Counted from the stretch's first letter, positions 53,804 through 62,864 are shown. The stretch: DNA of 64,000 nt from Thioalkalivibrio sp. ALJT (GCF_000381825.1 NZ_KB907132.1:1-64000), one strand, 5' to 3'. Program-made: numbers and translations. Notes: a model not told the origin generated them from the letters alone.

Positions 53804-54970
53804 TCAGTCCGGTGCGGATGGTGAATCGGTCGGGTGACGGGCCTCGACCAGAGTGCGGGTGCGCTCGGCGATGTAGCGCGCGGGGTGGGCCAGGGCTGCG
53901 TCCAGGGTGATGCTGCCGTCGCACAGGGCGCGGGCATCGCTTAGGCCAAGGGCGGCCAGTTCGGCCGGGTCGCAGGCGATGGAGCCGGCCACCGCCACGA
54001 CCGGCACCTGCTGCGCGCGGGCGCGACGCAGCACTTCGGCGACGACCTTGCCGTGCGCGGTCTGCCCGTCGAGCCGGCCCTCGCCGGTGATGACCAGGTC
54101 GGCCTCCCGCAGTGCGGCAGCCAGTCCGATCAGCTCGGCCAGGTAGCCGGCGCCCATGCGGGCGCGACCGCCGAGGACGCAGTCCAGTGCGAAGCCGAGC
54201 CCGCCCGCGGCGCCGGCCCCCGGGGTGTCGACGGGCCGCTGCAACTGCCCGGCTGCCTCGATCGCGGCGGCCAGGCGCTCCATGTGGGCATCCATGGCCG
54301 GGATGTCCGCGGTCTCCAGACCCTTTTGCGGTCCGAACACGGCCGCCGCGCCATGCGGCCCGGTCAGCGGGTTGTCGACGTCGTTCAGGATGGTGATGTC
54401 GACGCGGGCCAGGCGCGGGTCCAGCCAGTCGAAGTCCGCCTGTTGGAGATCCGCGAGGGCCTCGGGGTGGGGCGGCAGGCGCCGCCCCTGGGCATCGAGG
54501 AAACGCACGCCCAGCGCGGCCAGCATGCCCGCGCCGCCGTCCACCGTGCCGCTGCCGCCGAGACCGATCAGCAGGTGTTCGGCGCCCGCGTCCAGAGCGG
54601 CCCGCATCAACTCGCCGACCCCGAAGCTGTGGAGTTGCCAGGGGTTGTGGCGATCGTCGGGGATCCGGTCCAGGCCGCAGGCGGAGGCGACATCGATCAC
54701 CGCGCGCCGCTCGCGATGATCGCAGCCCCAGCCGGCGCTCAAGTGGGCACCGGTGGGGCTGGTCACGTCGGACAGGTGCCAGGCCCAGCCGAGGGTGTGG
54801 CTGACCAGGCGGGCCGTGCCCTCGCCACCATCGGCCATGGGCAGGGCGCGTACCCGGGCATCCGGGCGGGCCGCGTGCACGCCCCGGGCCATGGCGGCCG
54901 CTACGTTCTCGGCCTCGAGACTTCCCTTGTAGCTGTCCGGGCAGACGACGACCCGGAATGGGTCAGACAC
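53804..54970 (-). CDS. Glycerate 2-kinase (GarK/GlxK family)
   Basis: A 388-residue type I glycerate kinase that phosphorylates D-glycerate, linking glyoxylate or glycerate metabolism to glycolysis. Family segments are VVCPDSYKGSLEAENVAAAM at the N-terminus, MADGGEGTARLV near residue 46, LLIGLGGSGTVDGGAGMLAA near 134 and DLVITGEGRLDGQTAHGKVV near 285. It starts at GTG. It converges with parE and has no metabolic neighbours to suggest a specific pathway. Confidence 0.93.
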   Translation of the reverse strand: MSDPFRVVVCPDSYKGSLEAENVAAAMARGVHAARPDARVRALPMADGGEGTARLVSHTLGWAWHLSDVTSPTGAHLSAGWGCDHRERRAVIDVASACGLDRIPDDRHNPWQLHSFGVGELMRAALDAGAEHLLIGLGGSGTVDGGAGMLAALGVRFLDAQGRRLPPHPEALADLQQADFDWLDPRLARVDITILNDVDNPLTGPHGAAAVFGPQKGLETADIPAMDAHMERLAAAIEAAGQLQRPVDTPGAGAAGGLGFALDCVLGGRARMGAGYLAELIGLAAALREADLVITGEGRLDGQTAHGKVVAEVLRRARAQQVPVVAVAGSIACDPAELAALGLSDARALCDGSITLDAALAHPARYIAERTRTLVEARHPTDSPSAPD

Positions 54971-55053
54971 GGATCAGCCCCGGCATATAGATGATGCTCA
55001 TCCGCATTCCCCTGGTGAGCGTCCTGGACGCAATGGCAACCTTACAATCAAAG

Positions 55054-55072
55054 GCGGGTGGGTAGCACCCGC
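55054..55072. other. Hairpin in the gap between glycerate kinase and His-rich protein genes
   Basis: GCGGGTG (55054-55060) and CACCCGC (55066-55072) can form a 7-bp GC stem with a GGTAG loop. It lies in the roughly 290-bp divergent region, about 85 bp before the glycerate kinase start on the minus strand. A regulatory role is possible, but nothing more can be said. Confidence 0.3.
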
Positions 55073-55226
55073 ACCCGCGGCCCAACGCGCTGGATGTCGG
55101 AAAACCGGGTATTCATCCCGCAACTTATCGAACCCAGCGCTCGGGCGGCCGCTGTGGATCCGAAACCGGTCTGGAACGGCGTGGCGGCTGCCGAAACGAC
55201 CTGGGGTGATCCCGCGCTCCGAGGGC

Positions 55227-55232
55227 TACAAT
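55227..55232 (+). promoter_or_regulatory. Candidate -10 element of the His-rich protein gene
   Basis: TACAAT lies 31 bp before the ATG at 55264 in a GC-rich background. The -35 region is poor, so this may need an activator or a different sigma factor. Confidence is low. Confidence 0.35.
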
Positions 55233-55263
55233 GCGAACCCTTTCCATTGTTGAGGAGTCTGCC

Positions 55264-55866
55264 ATGGAGTGCGTATTCCGCTTTTCCGGGTGGCTGGTTG
55301 TGGGGCTTGCCCTGGTCGTTGCGGCGCCGGCTGCGGCCAATCCGTACTCCGAATTGCAGGCACGCGAGATCAAGGCACTCTCCGCGCAGGAGACCGAGGA
55401 TCTGCTGGAAGGCCGGGGTATGGGCATGGCGCTGCCGGCCGAGCTGCATGACTATCCGGGGCCAATGCATGTGCTGGAGGTGGCCGATTCGCTGGAGCTG
55501 ACGCCCGAGCAGCGGCGCGAGACCGAGCGCCTGTTCGTGGCGATGCGGGAGCAGGCGCGCGATATCGGCCGACGCATCGTGGAGCGGGAGCGGGAACTGG
55601 ATGCGCGCTTCGCGGAGGGCGGGATCAGCAGCGCGACCATCGAGTCGCTGACCGTCGAGATCGGCGAGCTGCGTGGCCGCCTGCGCCACGTGCATCTGTC
55701 CTACCACCTGGAGATGGACGCGCTGCTCGACGCGGAGCAGAAGGCGCGCTATCGAGAGGCCCGTGGCTATCAGGGCGAGTCCGGTGGCTCGCCAGGGGCG
55801 CATTCCGGGGGCGGCCATCATAACCATCACGGTCATCATCCGGGGCATGAGGGGCACCACCACTGA
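55264..55866 (+). CDS. Periplasmic His-rich protein of CpxP/Spy/CnrR-like type
   Basis: A 200-residue exported protein with a signal peptide (about 1-27, ending VAAPAAANP). The mature part is an all-helical, Arg/Glu-rich domain containing SLELTPEQRRETERLFVAMR, the LTxxQ-type motif of Spy/CpxP and metal-sensing anti-sigma partners. The last 25 residues are a histidine cluster (GGHHNHHGHHPGHEGHHH), suggesting metal binding. A GAGGAG ribosome binding site precedes ATG 55264. The next gene is a broken ChrR-like cupin. A function in metal sensing or chaperoning is inference. Confidence 0.8.
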   Translation: MECVFRFSGWLVVGLALVVAAPAAANPYSELQAREIKALSAQETEDLLEGRGMGMALPAELHDYPGPMHVLEVADSLELTPEQRRETERLFVAMREQARDIGRRIVERERELDARFAEGGISSATIESLTVEIGELRGRLRHVHLSYHLEMDALLDAEQKARYREARGYQGESGGSPGAHSGGGHHNHHGHHPGHEGHHH

Positions 55867-55935
55867 GCGCCTGCTCCCTGTCCAGGAACTAACAGCGGGT
55901 CGCGTGTTCGACTGGGGAGGTGAACGGAGCGCGCG

Positions 55936-56579
55936 ATGGAAGCCCTGAATCTGGATCTGCAACAGCCGGTGGTGGTGGAGACGGCCGCCATGTCGTGGAG
56001 CGGCAGCCGCGCCGAAGGCGTGGTGCGCAAGCCGCTGGAACGCGAGCTGGCGGAAGCGGGCCGCGCCACCAGCGTCGTGCAGTTCCAGCCCGCTTCCCGC
56101 CGCACACCCACGCGCTGGGCGAAGAGATCCTGGTGCTGGACGGCGTGTTCTCCGACGAGGACGGGGACTATCCCGCTGGCACCTACCTGCGCAACCCGCC
56201 CGGGTCCCGCCACGCGCCGCACTCGGACCCCGGCTGCACATTGTTCGTGAAGCTCGAGCAGTTCGCCCCGGAGGACCGCGACAAGGTGGTGGTGGATACC
56301 CGTTCGGCGCCGTTCCAGCCGGGTATTGGCGGGCTGCGGGTCCTGCATTTGCACAGCTTCGGGACCGAACACACCGCACTGGTGCACTGGCCGGTTGGCG
56401 AACATTTCCAGCCCCATCGGCATTGGGGCGGGGAGGAGATCCTGGTGCTGTCCGGCGAGTTCATTGACGAGCACGGACGCTACCCAGCCGGTACCTGGAT
56501 GCGCAGCCCGCACCTCAGCGAACACAACCCCTGGGTGGAACAGGAGACCCTGATCTACGTGAAGACGGGGCATCTGTGA
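55936..56579 (+). pseudogene. Frameshifted ChrR-like double-cupin gene
   Basis: The start at 55936 (MEALNLDLQQPVVVETAAMS) has a proper ribosome binding site and encodes a cupin N-terminus up to QFQPASR at 56100. The family continuation (FPPHTHALGEEILVLDGVFS ... a second cupin half with FQPHRHWGGEEILVLSGEF) is in a different frame and runs to TGA 56579. Adding 1 or 7 bases restores one frame; inserting a second copy of CTTCCCG at 56093-56099 gives ASRFPPHTH, the expected cupin metal motif, and a 216-residue product. ChrR-type cupins act as zinc anti-sigma factors or as stand-alone enzymes. A real lesion and a sequencing error cannot be distinguished here. Confidence 0.8.
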
Positions 56580-56676
56580 CCCTGGGGCCCTCGGGGGTCC
56601 CGGGCGCGCCCGTCTATGCTTCCAGTCAGAGACCGGCGCCCGGTCGAGCCAACCCCGACACCGCAGGAGCAGGCCG

Positions 56677-59600
56677 ATGACGCAGCCCCACACCCGCCCG
56701 CACCCGGCGCCCGATCCCCACCGTGCCCGCATCCGTGAGGCCTGCACGGCCGACGAGGCGGCCGTACTGCGGGAGTTGCGCGGCGGCATCCGGCTGGATG
56801 CCGAGGCCCGCGTGCGGATTGCCACCGAAGCCGCGCGCATCGTCGAGCGGGTACGCGCCGAGACCACGCCATCGATGATGGAGAGCTTCCTGGCCGAGTA
56901 CGGCCTGTCCACCGAGGAGGGAGTTGGGCTGATGTGCCTGGCGGAGGCGCTGCTGCGGGTGCCGGATGCCGAGACCATCGACGAGCTGATCCAGGACAAG
57001 ATCGAGCCCTCCGACTGGGCGGCCCACCTCGGGCATTCGTCGTCTCCGCTGGTGAATACCTCCACCTGGGCGCTGATGTTGACCGGCAAGATGCTGAACG
57101 ACGATCCGCAGCGCCCGGCCGCCGCGCTGCGTGGCCTGATCCGGCGCGTCGGCGAGCCGCTGGTGCGCACGGCCGTCGCACAGTCGATGAAGCTGCTCGG
57201 TCGCCAGTTCGTGCTCGGCGAGACCATCGCCCGGGGCATGCGCAATGCCCGCGAGATGGAACGCGAGGGCTACACCTACTCCTACGACATGCTGGGCGAG
57301 GCCGCGCGCACCGATGCCGATGCCCGCCGCTATCACCAGGCCTATGCCACGGCGATCGCCGAGATCGCGAACCAGGCGCAGGGCGACGTGCGCTCCAGCC
57401 CCGGCATCTCGGTCAAGCTCTCCGCGCTGCACCCGCGCTACGAGTACACCCAGTGCGCGACGGTCATGGCGGAGCTGGTGCCGCGGGCGCGGGAGCTGGC
57501 GCGGCAGGCCGCGCGTGCCGGCATCGGGTTCAATATCGACGCCGAGGAGCAGGACCGTCTGGACCTGTCGCTGGATGTGATCGAGGCCCTGCTGGCGGAC
57601 CCGGAGCTGGAGGGCTGGGACGGCTTCGGCGTGGTCGTGCAGGCCTACGGCCGCCGCGCGGCCCCGGTGATCGAGGCGCTGTATGCGCTGGCGCAGCGGC
57701 TGGACCGGCGCATCATGGTGCGTCTGGTCAAGGGCGCCTACTGGGATACCGAGATCAAGCAGGCCCAGGAGCTGGGCGTGGAGCGCTTCCCGGTCTTCAC
57801 CCGCAAGGTCAACACGGATGTCAGCTACATCGCCTGTGCGCAGATGCTGCTGGACCGCCGCGACCGCATCTACCCGCAGTTCGCCACCCACAACGCGCAC
57901 ACCTGCGCGGCGGTGTTGGCGATGGCCGGCGACGCCCGCGAGAGCTTCGAATTCCAGCGTCTGCACGGCATGGGGGAATCGGTGCACGCGATCGTCAAGG
58001 CGACCGCCGGCACCCGCTGCCGCATCTACGCGCCGGTGGGGGCGCACCGCGACCTGCTGGCCTACCTGGTGCGGCGCCTGCTGGAGAATGGCGCCAACAG
58101 CTCGTTCGTCAACCAGGTGGTGGACAGCAGCATCCCGCCCGCGGAGATCGCGCGTGATCCACTCGCCGACCTCGACGCGCTGGGCGACGCCGTGGCCAAC
58201 CCGGCCATCCGTGACCCGGTCGATCTCTACCGGCCACAGCGACAGAACTCGCGCGGATACCGCGTCAACGAGCCGGCCTCCATCCTGCCGCTGCTGACCG
58301 CGCGCGAGGCATTCGCGCAGACCCAGTGGCAGGCGGCGCCCATGCTGGTGGAGGGTCACGCGGCGCAGGGCGCGCCGCGCGCCGCGTTCTCCCCCGCCGA
58401 TCCCGGTGCCGCGGTCGGTGAGGTCCGCGAGGCCACGGCGGAGGAGGTCGAACAGGCGCTGGGGGCGGCCCTGTCCGGGTTCGTCGACTGGTCGGCGCAC
58501 CCGGTGAAGGCGCGCGCCGACCTGCTGCGGGCGATCGCGGATCGTTACGAGGAACACGCCCCGGAACTGATCGCACTGGCCAACCGCGAGGCCGGCAAAA
58601 CCGTCTGGGACGGCATTGCCGAGGTGCGCGAGGCGGCCGATTTCCTGCGCTACTACGCGGGCGAGGCCGAACGCCTGGGGCAGGAGGCGGAGCTGGAGCC
58701 ACGCGGCGTGTTCGTCTGCATCAGTCCGTGGAATTTCCCCCTGGCGATCTTCACCGGGCAGGTCGCCGCGGCCCTGGCCATGGGCAATACCGTGGTTGCC
58801 AAGCCGGCCGAGCAGACCCCGCTGATCGCCGCCCGCGCGGTCGAGCTGATGCGTGCGGCCGGTCTCCCGCAGTCGGCCCTGCAGCTGCTGCCGGGTGATG
58901 GCCCGACGGTGGGCGGGCCGCTGACCGCCGACCCGCGCATTGCCGGGGTCTGCTTTACCGGCTCCACCGAGGTCGCGCAGCGGATTCACCGCAGCCTGGC
59001 GGACAACGCCGGGCCGGATGCGGTCCTGATCGCCGAGACCGGCGGGTTGAACGCGATGATCGTGGACAGCTCGGCGCTGACCGAGCAGGCGGTACGCGAC
59101 ATCCTGGCCTCCGCCTTCCAGTCCGCCGGGCAGCGCTGCTCGGCGCTGCGCATGCTCTATGTGCAGGACGAGGCCCACGACCGCCTGCTGGAGATGCTGC
59201 AGGGCGCGATGGACGCGCTGAGCATCGGCGATCCCTGGCAGCTGGCGACCGACGTCTCGCCGGTGATCGATGCCGAGGCGCAGGCGGATATCCGTGACTA
59301 CCTGCGGGCGCAGGAGGAGCAGGGGCGGCTGCTGAAGTCCCTGCCGGTGCCGGAGCAAGGCCGCTTTGTCGCACCGTCCATCGTCCGGCTGTCCGGGATT
59401 GGCGAGCTGGAACGCGAGGTGTTCGGACCGGTGCTGCACGTGGCGCGTTTTCGGGCCCGCGAGCTGGACGCGGTGGTGGATGCCATCAATGCCCGCGGCT
59501 ACGGCCTGACCTTCGGTCTGCACACCCGCATCGACGACCGCGTGCAGCAGGTCGTGGAACGCCTGCGCGTGGGCAACCAGTACGTCAATCGCAACCAGAT

Positions 59601-60360
59601 CGGCGCCATCGTCGGCTCGCAGCCGTTCGGCGGCGAGGGGCTCTCTGGCACCGGGCCGAAGGCGGGCGGGCCGCTGTACCTGACCCGTTTCGCCCGTCGC
59701 GCATCTGTTGCCACGGAGCTGCCGGAACCCCCGGGAGCGGGCGCGCCGGCGGGGTGGGTGGCCCCACAGCGCCTGCAGCAGGCCCTCGACGACCTGGACG
59801 GGAGCGATTGGGCCAAGCGCACCGACCGCATGCACCTGTTGCGCGAGGCGCTGCCCGAGCGCACGGGTCTGCTGCGCAAGGCTCTGGCGGAGACCGCGGC
59901 CTTCGACACGAGCCCGCAGACGCTGCCGGGCCCGACCGGCGAGAGCAATCGCCTGCGCCTGTATCCCCGCGGCCCGGTGCTCTGCCTGGGCCCGGGTGCG
60001 GAGATCGCGCTGGCGCAGGCGGTGCAGGCGCTGGGGGCGGGCTGCCCGGTGATCATGCTGGCGCCGGGGGCCGAGCGCGCGGCGCGCGCGCTGCGCGGGA
60101 AGGGCGTACCGCTGGTCGGGATCGACGGCGCGCTGGAACCGGACACACTGGCCGCGCTGGAGGGGCTGGTCGCGGTGGCCGCAGCCGGCGCGAGCGACTG
60201 GACCCGAGCGCTGCGTCAGGCGCTGGCACAGCGCGACGGACCGATCATTGCGCTGGAAACCGCCCTGATCGCGCCCGAACGCTTTGTGGTGGAGCGCCAC
60301 CTGTGCATCGATACGACGGCCGCCGGCGGCAACGCCAGCCTGCTGGCGGCGGCCGACTGA
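56677..60360 (+). CDS. putA: Bifunctional proline dehydrogenase / P5C dehydrogenase PutA
   Basis: PutA oxidises proline to glutamate in two steps using FAD and NAD. The 1227-residue protein has a proline dehydrogenase barrel (about residues 190-480; for example RIMVRLVKGAYWDTEIKQAQ) and an aldehyde dehydrogenase domain (about 560-1030) with general base E787 (AETGGLNAM) and nucleophile C821 (SAGQRCSALR). A C-terminal ALDH-like extension follows. The N-terminal ribbon-helix-helix domain of the E. coli protein is absent, so it is probably not an autorepressor. The ATG follows CAGGAGCAGG. putP lies downstream. Confidence 0.97.
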   Translation: MTQPHTRPHPAPDPHRARIREACTADEAAVLRELRGGIRLDAEARVRIATEAARIVERVRAETTPSMMESFLAEYGLSTEEGVGLMCLAEALLRVPDAETIDELIQDKIEPSDWAAHLGHSSSPLVNTSTWALMLTGKMLNDDPQRPAAALRGLIRRVGEPLVRTAVAQSMKLLGRQFVLGETIARGMRNAREMEREGYTYSYDMLGEAARTDADARRYHQAYATAIAEIANQAQGDVRSSPGISVKLSALHPRYEYTQCATVMAELVPRARELARQAARAGIGFNIDAEEQDRLDLSLDVIEALLADPELEGWDGFGVVVQAYGRRAAPVIEALYALAQRLDRRIMVRLVKGAYWDTEIKQAQELGVERFPVFTRKVNTDVSYIACAQMLLDRRDRIYPQFATHNAHTCAAVLAMAGDARESFEFQRLHGMGESVHAIVKATAGTRCRIYAPVGAHRDLLAYLVRRLLENGANSSFVNQVVDSSIPPAEIARDPLADLDALGDAVANPAIRDPVDLYRPQRQNSRGYRVNEPASILPLLTAREAFAQTQWQAAPMLVEGHAAQGAPRAAFSPADPGAAVGEVREATAEEVEQALGAALSGFVDWSAHPVKARADLLRAIADRYEEHAPELIALANREAGKTVWDGIAEVREAADFLRYYAGEAERLGQEAELEPRGVFVCISPWNFPLAIFTGQVAAALAMGNTVVAKPAEQTPLIAARAVELMRAAGLPQSALQLLPGDGPTVGGPLTADPRIAGVCFTGSTEVAQRIHRSLADNAGPDAVLIAETGGLNAMIVDSSALTEQAVRDILASAFQSAGQRCSALRMLYVQDEAHDRLLEMLQGAMDALSIGDPWQLATDVSPVIDAEAQADIRDYLRAQEEQGRLLKSLPVPEQGRFVAPSIVRLSGIGELEREVFGPVLHVARFRARELDAVVDAINARGYGLTFGLHTRIDDRVQQVVERLRVGNQYVNRNQIGAIVGSQPFGGEGLSGTGPKAGGPLYLTRFARRASVATELPEPPGAGAPAGWVAPQRLQQALDDLDGSDWAKRTDRMHLLREALPERTGLLRKALAETAAFDTSPQTLPGPTGESNRLRLYPRGPVLCLGPGAEIALAQAVQALGAGCPVIMLAPGAERAARALRGKGVPLVGIDGALEPDTLAALEGLVAVAAAGASDWTRALRQALAQRDGPIIALETALIAPERFVVERHLCIDTTAAGGNASLLAAAD

Positions 60361-60463
60361 GAGACACCTCGGGGGCACCGCCGAATGCGGATGCGTCCTC
60401 TACACTCGACCCAGACGCGAACGACACAACAAGGGCCTTCGGCCTGATACAAGGAGATGCTCC

Positions 60464-61939
60464 ATGGATATCAACATGCCGATGCCTACCCTGGTGACCT
60501 TTGCCGCCTATCTGGCGGCCATGCTGGTCCTCGGGATCGCGGCCTACCGCACGACCACCACGCTCTCGGACTACGTACTTGGCGGGCGCCGCCTGGGACC
60601 GGGGGTGGCCGCGCTGAGTGCCGGGGCCTCGGACATGAGCGGGTGGCTGCTGCTGGGGCTCCCCGGTGCGATCTACGTGTCCGGCCTGTCCGAGTTATGG
60701 ATCGGGGTGGGGCTGGTGGTCGGGGCGCTGCTGAACTGGCTGTTCGTGGCCGGGCGCCTGCGCCGCTTCACCGCGCTGGCGAAGGACTCCCTGACCATCC
60801 CGGATTTCCTCGAGAACCGCTTCGAGGACCGCACGCGTATCCTGCGCGTGGTCTCCGCGATCGTGATCCTGGTGTTCTTCACCCTGTACATCTCCGCCGG
60901 GCTGGTCGGGGGCGGGCTGCTGTTCCAGAGCTCGTTCGGCATGGACTACGAGACCGCCGTGTGGGTCGGCGCCATCGTGATCATCAGCTATACCTTCCTC
61001 GGCGGCTTCCTGGCGGTCAGCTGGACCGACTTCCTGCAGGGCATCCTGATGTTCCTGACGCTCCTGGTGGTGCCGATGTTCGCGGTGGTGCTGGTCGGTG
61101 GCTGGGGCAGTGTGCAGAGCGAGGTCGTCGCCGTGGATCCGACGCATGTGCAGGTGCTGCAGGGCATGACCTTCCTCGGCATGATCTCGCTGCTGGCCTG
61201 GGGGCTGGGCTATTTCGGCCAGCCGCATATCCTGGCGCGCTTCATGGCGCTGCGCTCCGAGCGCGACGTGCCGCGCGCCACGCTGATCGGCATGACCTGG
61301 ATGGTCCTGGCCCTGATCGGCGCGGTGGCTACGGGCTACATGGGGATCGCCTACTTTGCCGACGCGCCGCTGGCGGACGGCGAGACCGTGCTGATCGAGC
61401 TGATCCGCGCGCTGTTCAATCCGTGGGTGGCGGGCATCCTGATGGCAGCGATCCTCGCCGCGATCATGAGCACCATCGACTCGCAGCTGATCGTCTCCGC
61501 CAGTGCGATCACCAACGACTTCTACCGCGGCATCCTGCGCACCGAGGCGGGGGCGACCGAGCTGGTGTGGATCAGCCGCGCCGCCGTGCTGGGCGTGTCG
61601 CTGGTGGCCCTGCTGCTGGCGATGGCGCCGGAGGCCGGGGTGCTGGACCTGGTGGCCTACGCCTGGGGCGGCTTTGGCGCGGCCTTCGGCCCGGTGATCA
61701 TCCTCGCGCTGTACTGGTCGCGGATGACGCGCAACGGGGCGCTGGCCGGCATGGTGGTCGGCGCGGTTACCGTGATCCTCTGGAACCAGGCCGAGGGCGG
61801 GCTGTTCGACGTCTACGAACTGCTGCCCGGTTTCATCTTCGCGACCGTGGCCATCGTCGTGGTGAGCCTGCTGACCGGCAAGCCCTCCGCCTCGGTGCAG
61901 GAGCAGTTCCGGCACTCGCGCCAGCAGCCGCTGGAGTAG
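60464..61939 (+). CDS. putP: Sodium/proline symporter PutP
   Basis: PutP imports proline with sodium across the inner membrane. The 491-residue SSS-family protein has about 13 helices. Signatures include YVLGGRRLGPGVAALSAGAS (helix 2 region, residues about 38-57) with SDMSGWLLLGLPGAIYVSG, and GILMAAILAAIMSTIDSQLI in the sodium-binding helix near 330. The ATG at 60464 follows AAGGAG at 60451. With putA upstream it forms a proline use locus; proline may also serve as a compatible solute. Its stop touches the stop of the next, opposing gene. Confidence 0.95.
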   Translation: MDINMPMPTLVTFAAYLAAMLVLGIAAYRTTTTLSDYVLGGRRLGPGVAALSAGASDMSGWLLLGLPGAIYVSGLSELWIGVGLVVGALLNWLFVAGRLRRFTALAKDSLTIPDFLENRFEDRTRILRVVSAIVILVFFTLYISAGLVGGGLLFQSSFGMDYETAVWVGAIVIISYTFLGGFLAVSWTDFLQGILMFLTLLVVPMFAVVLVGGWGSVQSEVVAVDPTHVQVLQGMTFLGMISLLAWGLGYFGQPHILARFMALRSERDVPRATLIGMTWMVLALIGAVATGYMGIAYFADAPLADGETVLIELIRALFNPWVAGILMAAILAAIMSTIDSQLIVSASAITNDFYRGILRTEAGATELVWISRAAVLGVSLVALLLAMAPEAGVLDLVAYAWGGFGAAFGPVIILALYWSRMTRNGALAGMVVGAVTVILWNQAEGGLFDVYELLPGFIFATVAIVVVSLLTGKPSASVQEQFRHSRQQPLE

Positions 61940-62284
61940 TCACGTCGCCGAGGGCAGCCGGCAGACGCTGGCGGCGTTCGCCCAGTCGCGGGCGAGGGCC
62001 CGCTTGGCGGCGGGGCTGTAGCGCTTGATGCGCAGTTCCATGCGCAGCGCCTCGCCACGGGAGCTGAAAGGCCGCGCGGCGAGCAGCTGCCGCGGGCGGT
62101 GCATCCGGGTGAAACGGGCACCGCGTCCGCTGCCATGGGCGACCATGCGGGCGGCCAGACGCGGTGTTACCCCGGTGTAGATGCGCCCACCCGCACATTC
62201 CAGCAGGTAGACGAACCAGGCCCCGGTGTAGCGGCCGGTCTCCCCGGGCGTGAGAGTGGGCGCGGGGGCGCAAGCCACGGGCAC
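61940..62284 (-). CDS. GIY-YIG domain protein (UPF0213 type)
   Basis: A small protein of about 114 residues with a single GIY-YIG nuclease domain: WFVYLLECAGGRIYTGVTPR carries the GIY (here VYL) and YIG (YTG) elements, followed by RMVAHGSGRGARFTRMHRP and the conserved glutamate region EALRMELRIKRYSPAAKRAL. Such YhbQ/UPF0213 proteins have been linked to DNA repair, but their function is uncertain. The start is unclear: no ATG lies in range and GTG 62284 or 62278 is the best guess. It probably follows the upstream small membrane protein gene on the same strand. Confidence 0.8.
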   Translation of the reverse strand: MPVACAPAPTLTPGETGRYTGAWFVYLLECAGGRIYTGVTPRLAARMVAHGSGRGARFTRMHRPRQLLAARPFSSRGEALRMELRIKRYSPAAKRALARDWANAASVCRLPSAT

Positions 62285-62292
62285 GGCTTCGG

Positions 62293-62619
62293 TCAGCGCC
62301 GCTTCTTGCGGCGCTTGCGGCCTACCTTGATGCGCTGCAGGGCGTGCTGCAGTTCGGATCTGGCCTCTCGGGGTATCGAGGCCGATCCGCGCAGTTGCAG
62401 CCCCTGCTGGCGGCGCACGGCGGTCAGGCGGCCCTGCTGGATGCCGTAGCGGCGAACCACGTCCCGCGCCGTGTGCTGGAAGGCCTTGGGCGGACCGCCG
62501 CGGCGGACCCGCGGTTGCCCGTCCTTGATCTCGATGCTGAAGATGATGCTGACCTGCCAGATCAGCACGGCACCGGCTGCCAGCAGCAGCGCGATCATCA
62601 ATAGCAGGGCCAGCAGCAT
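62293..62619 (-). CDS. Small membrane-anchored protein with a basic tail (DUF3634-like)
   Basis: A 108-residue protein with one N-terminal membrane helix (MLLALLLMIALLLAAGAVLI), a short cytoplasmic domain containing FSIEIKDGQPRVRRGGPPKA and a very basic C-terminus (GRKRRKKRR). The EIKDGQ...RGxxP...IP pattern recalls the DUF3634 family, but the match is loose. GGAAGGAG lies upstream of the ATG at 62619. It is followed 8 bp later by the GIY-YIG gene. Function unknown; the basic tail suggests nucleic acid or lipid contact (inference). Confidence 0.6.
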   Translation of the reverse strand: MLLALLLMIALLLAAGAVLIWQVSIIFSIEIKDGQPRVRRGGPPKAFQHTARDVVRRYGIQQGRLTAVRRQQGLQLRGSASIPREARSELQHALQRIKVGRKRRKKRR

Positions 62620-62760
62620 GCAGGTATCTCCTTCCTTTGCCCAAGTGGGCCGCGCGGTACGCGGTTTGCAGTCCTCGCGGTCATCTGCCGCGTGCCCATA
62701 GTGTCGGTCCCGGGCCGTCGGAACACCACCCCCGGCCCGGCACTGGGGCATACCCACGCA

Positions 62761-62800
62761 GCAGATCATCCCCGAATCCGACAGGCTCCCGGGAGCCTGT
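62761..62800 (-). repeat. REP-like repeat, copy C, with 20-bp palindrome
   Basis: Contains CCCGAATCCGACAGGCTCCC and then GGGAGCCTGT; the centre ACAGGCTCCCGGGAGCCTGT (62781-62800) is a perfect 20-bp palindrome. On the minus strand it reads GGGAGCCTGTCGGATTCGGG plus GATGATCTGCTGC, matching copies A and D. Confidence 0.65.
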
Positions 62801-62846
62801 GTTGTGGTTGAACGCGGTGGCGGGTGTGTTCATGAATCGGTGTTCC

Positions 62847-62864
62847 CCCCGGGAGAACCCGGGG
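62847..62864. other. GC hairpin upstream of the peroxidase gene
   Basis: CCCCGGG (62847-62853) and CCCGGGG (62858-62864) form a perfect 7-bp stem with an AGAA loop, about 45 bp before the peroxidase start codon. It may affect transcription or translation, or be another degenerate repeat. Confidence 0.35.

Noticed and set aside
55048-56379. A 443-codon minus-strand frame opposite the His-rich and cupin genes
   Set aside because: No domain or start signal; the plus strand has signal peptide, ribosome binding sites and family motifs.
56626-60378. A 1250-codon open frame on the minus strand opposite putA
   Set aside because: It mirrors putA in a GC-rich genome where antisense frames stay open because of third-position bias; the translation is Arg/Gly/Ala/His-rich with no domain, while putA has clear catalytic motifs.
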